Below are positions 26,506 to 28,435 of a stretch of DNA of 28,435 nucleotides, one piece after another (the stretch's first letter is position 1; the number at the start of each line of letters is the position of its first letter). This DNA comes from Mesostigma viride (taxonomy: Eukaryota > Streptophyta > Mesostigmatophyceae > Mesostigmatales > Mesostigmataceae): assembly GCA_009746045.1 (NCBI GenBank), contig RPFO01000175.1, positions 4,942,769 through 4,971,203 on the forward strand, written 5' to 3'. A program made the position numbers and the translations under genes. A model generated the notes under the pieces. It was given only the letters and a program-made list of their open reading frames with translations. It ran no database searches and had not been told where the DNA came from.

Positions 26506-27261
26506 CTAAGAGGCAGAGCCGTCGTGGAAGTTGAAGGAGAAGTCGACATCAGACCCCATAGTTTTATCCAGTATCGTCGTCACGTTAACCCCCCACTTCA
26601 CCCCTGCCAGCACCTCCCTCGCTTGCCTCAGACGTTCGCATCTATCCTTATGCCTACTCCAGTCCGCACGCTGGCACTCCTCACTGCAATATCTGGCATC
26701 CCTACATCCTCTACACCACTTGATATGAGGTCCTGTTTCGCACCCACACCCCTCCTTGGAGCACTTTCGCGTACTACGCATGCGATCCCCATCCCTCACG
26801 ATCGGGTCAGAGAGCAAGAAAAAGTTCATGTTGAGGGGTACTGCCCCTACACATGCATCAGCCCTCACGCGCAGAGAATGCGTAACATTCGGGTAAAATG
26901 CGCGCCCGTAGGTGCACCCAAGCTGAGCCCCTTCCTCTTCCCCCAACTCTATCTTTGGCCCCTTTGTAATGAACGACACCAAAAGGCGGAACTCCGTCCT
27001 TGGGTCTATGGGCACTCTTAGATCCATCTGTGGTCTGAAAAAACCCTCTTGAATACAGAAGTTCATATCAGCTAGCTGGGCGTACATAATTCTCTCCATT
27101 TGGCTGAACGAATCAAACGCCAATAAAACGGCCAAGTGGCGGCCTGTCCTCTCCTGCGCGACTCGAACTTCCTCGAATATGACACGCGACAGAAAGCGAA
27201 CTTGTTTGAAAACGTTTTGAAGGACGCTTCCGTAGACTTCATTCACGATCTCGGACTCCAT
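26506..27261 (-). CDS. MYND zinc-finger protein
   Basis: This 251-codon frame starts at an ATG (27,261) just after an AG. Residues ~167-208 carry the MYND pattern: CSKEGC, then KWCRGCRDARYCSEECQR, then HKDRC. C183-x2-C186, C192-x3-C196 and H204-x3-C208 match the family spacing exactly. The first metal pair (C167/C172 or C172/C174) is looser than the usual C-x2-C. MYND domains bind two zinc ions and mediate protein-protein contacts, often in chromatin regulators. The N-terminal ~160 residues (FLSRVIFEEVRVAQERTGRH; RTEFRLLVSFITKGPKIELG) are unrecognised, and no SET domain is present. Confidence 0.75.
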   Translation of the reverse strand: MESEIVNEVYGSVLQNVFKQVRFLSRVIFEEVRVAQERTGRHLAVLLAFDSFSQMERIMYAQLADMNFCIQEGFFRPQMDLRVPIDPRTEFRLLVSFITKGPKIELGEEEGAQLGCTYGRAFYPNVTHSLRVRADACVGAVPLNMNFFLLSDPIVRDGDRMRSTRKCSKEGCGCETGPHIKWCRGCRDARYCSEECQRADWSRHKDRCERLRQAREVLAGVKWGVNVTTILDKTMGSDVDFSFNFHDGSAS

Positions 27262-27329
27262 CTTTTTCAGGGAAAAAACGAACAAAAAAATTCATAAACA
27301 TTAATTTATTATTTTATAATAACAAGTTA

Positions 27330-27569
27330 CTATTCCTCGGAATAGTTTTTTTTTATCCATTCCACAAACGCGTTTGTCACAAACACCTTCCATGCTTTCT
27401 CAAGAACTTGTCCCCCTGATGTTTTTGAGTATTCAAACTCGTCATCCGAAGAAACCAACTCCGGCACATCCTCCGAGAGGGTCTCTAAATTGTCATCGGC
27501 TTTCCTTTTGCGCTTGTGGTTTCCGAAGCATTTTTTTTGTTCTTCTTCTGACATTTGTTCTGCAACCAT
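27330..27569 (-). CDS. Small charged ORF, possible first exon
   Basis: This 79-codon frame starts at ATG 27,569; a second in-frame ATG at 27,554 follows an acceptor-like GGTTGCAG. It has a basic cluster NHKRKRK (possible nuclear signal), an acidic Ser/Asp stretch (SEDVPELVSSDDEFEYS) and a helical end VLEKAWKVFVTNAFVEWIKK. It lies 70 nt upstream of the MYND ORF. The family is unknown. Confidence 0.4.
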   Translation of the reverse strand: MVAEQMSEEEQKKCFGNHKRKRKADDNLETLSEDVPELVSSDDEFEYSKTSGGQVLEKAWKVFVTNAFVEWIKKNYSEE

Positions 27570-27680
27570 GGAGTCATTTCGAGGGGGGTGTGGTTTAACG
27601 GGTGCAGATTTAAAGTAATTTGTTTTAGGTGAACGATGGTAAAAACTTCATTAGATATTTTAAACGAACGAGAAGCAACA

Positions 27681-28083
27681 GAAACGACGGCGGGCGTAAC
27701 TATCATGGGAAACTTTGATATCACAAGATCACAATGGACACGAACGCGCTGCAACTTTCACGACATATTCTTCGACATCGAAAATAAAAAAGAAACGACG
27801 GCGGGCGTAACTATCATGAAACATTGATCTTACAAGAAGCTGACGGGGATGCAACTTTCACGACAAACACTTCGACATCGAAGATGCAAAAGAAACGACG
27901 GCGGGCGTAACTATCATGGAAAGATTGAGCTTACAAGATGACAAGTTAACTGACGGGGGTGCATCTTTCCCGAGATATATTTCGACATCGAAAAGGCAAA
28001 AGAAACGACGGCGGGCGTAACTAGCACAACCAATGTTGGTCATGTGCTCTTCCAGTAAGACAAGAAACGACGGCGGGCGTAAC
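27681..28083 (+). repeat. Five-unit tandem array of the hairpin motif
   Basis: GAAACGACGGCGGGCGTAAC starts at 27,681, 27,792, 27,892, 28,002 and 28,064 (spacings 111, 100, 110, 62). The longer units also share a TTTC(A/C)CGA(C/G)A...TTCGACATCGAA segment. The array lies upstream of the first minus-strand ORF; no gene is seen in it. Confidence 0.95.
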
Positions 28084-28130
28084 TATCACACGGTCCAGGA
28101 AGAGTGACGTTGGCAGAATTATGGTGTTTG

Positions 28131-28208
28131 TAAAAGGGGGGGGGGTAAGAGGGAGAGGGAGAGAGAGGGAGAGAGAGAGGGAGGGAGAGAGAGAGAGAGA
28201 GGGGGAGA

Positions 28209-28280
<72 letters not shown>

Positions 28281-28435
28281 AGGAGAGAGAGAGAGAGAGA
28301 GAGAGAAGGGAGAGGAGAGAGGAGAGGGAGGGAGGAGAGGGAGAGGGAGGAGGGAGAGGGAGAGGGAGGGAGAGGGAGAGGGAGAGGGAGAGGGAGAGGG
28401 AGAGGGAGGGGAGAGGGAGAGGGAGAGGGAGAGGA
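28131..28435. repeat. (GA)n / (GGGAGA)n microsatellite
   Basis: A run of ten G is followed by pure GA dinucleotides and then GGGAGA hexamers up to the window edge. The + strand is all purine here, apart from a T at 28,147. Confidence 0.97.

Overview
The window looks like nuclear DNA of a eukaryote with a large, repeat-rich genome. A microalga, most likely a green alga, is my best guess, but nothing here names the species. Three things point to a eukaryote: decayed non-LTR retrotransposons (ORF1, AP endonuclease and reverse transcriptase pieces), several TIR DNA transposons including two that start CACTA, and a minus-strand gene region whose open frames are joined by canonical GT...AG introns.

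Left part (1 to about 16.2 kb) is almost entirely repeats, often nested. An 84-bp minisatellite sits at the 3' end of a partial coiled-coil ORF at the left edge. A satellite with a 160-195 bp unit and an internal GTGTCAGG octamer array follows, interrupted by a LINE 3' end and by a 0.8-kb TIR element. Next come an ORF1-only LINE copy (minus strand), another LINE 3' end and a 1.73-kb TTAA-bounded TIR element. A LINE carrying ORF1, endonuclease and RT remnants (8.2-12.0 kb) has a 484-bp CACTA MITE inserted exactly in its RT. A 3.2-kb CACTA-like element (12,696-15,926) has dense subterminal GTGGTAAAAAGTG arrays, and two diverged LINE 3' tails flank it in opposite orientation.

Right part (16.9-27.6 kb) is the gene-bearing region, all on the minus strand. 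From 5' to 3' it holds: a small acidic/basic ORF; a MYND zinc-finger ORF (26.5-27.3 kb); a 66-aa ORF; two ORFs sharing a C-x4-C-x10-C-x2-H motif and a similar upstream sequence (25.2-26.0 and 24.2-24.9 kb); and a run of exons from 23.9 to 16.9 kb encoding one or more large unfamiliar proteins. I cannot tell whether these are one long multi-exon gene or several short genes in tandem. The proteins beyond the zinc fingers are unrecognised.

The most interesting signal is a 20-nt hairpin-forming motif, GAAACGCC-N4-GGCGCAAC on the + strand. It occurs at least 17 times in the same orientation, in introns and inter-ORF gaps of the minus-strand region and in a tandem array upstream of its first ORF. 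In two introns the motif-bearing unit is tandemly triplicated, once together with the exon end and the splice donor. The same core appears in the opposite orientation inside an open reading frame as a 4 x 72-bp coding repeat. This resembles an introner-like intron-generating repeat family, but I could not compare it with other genes or genomes.
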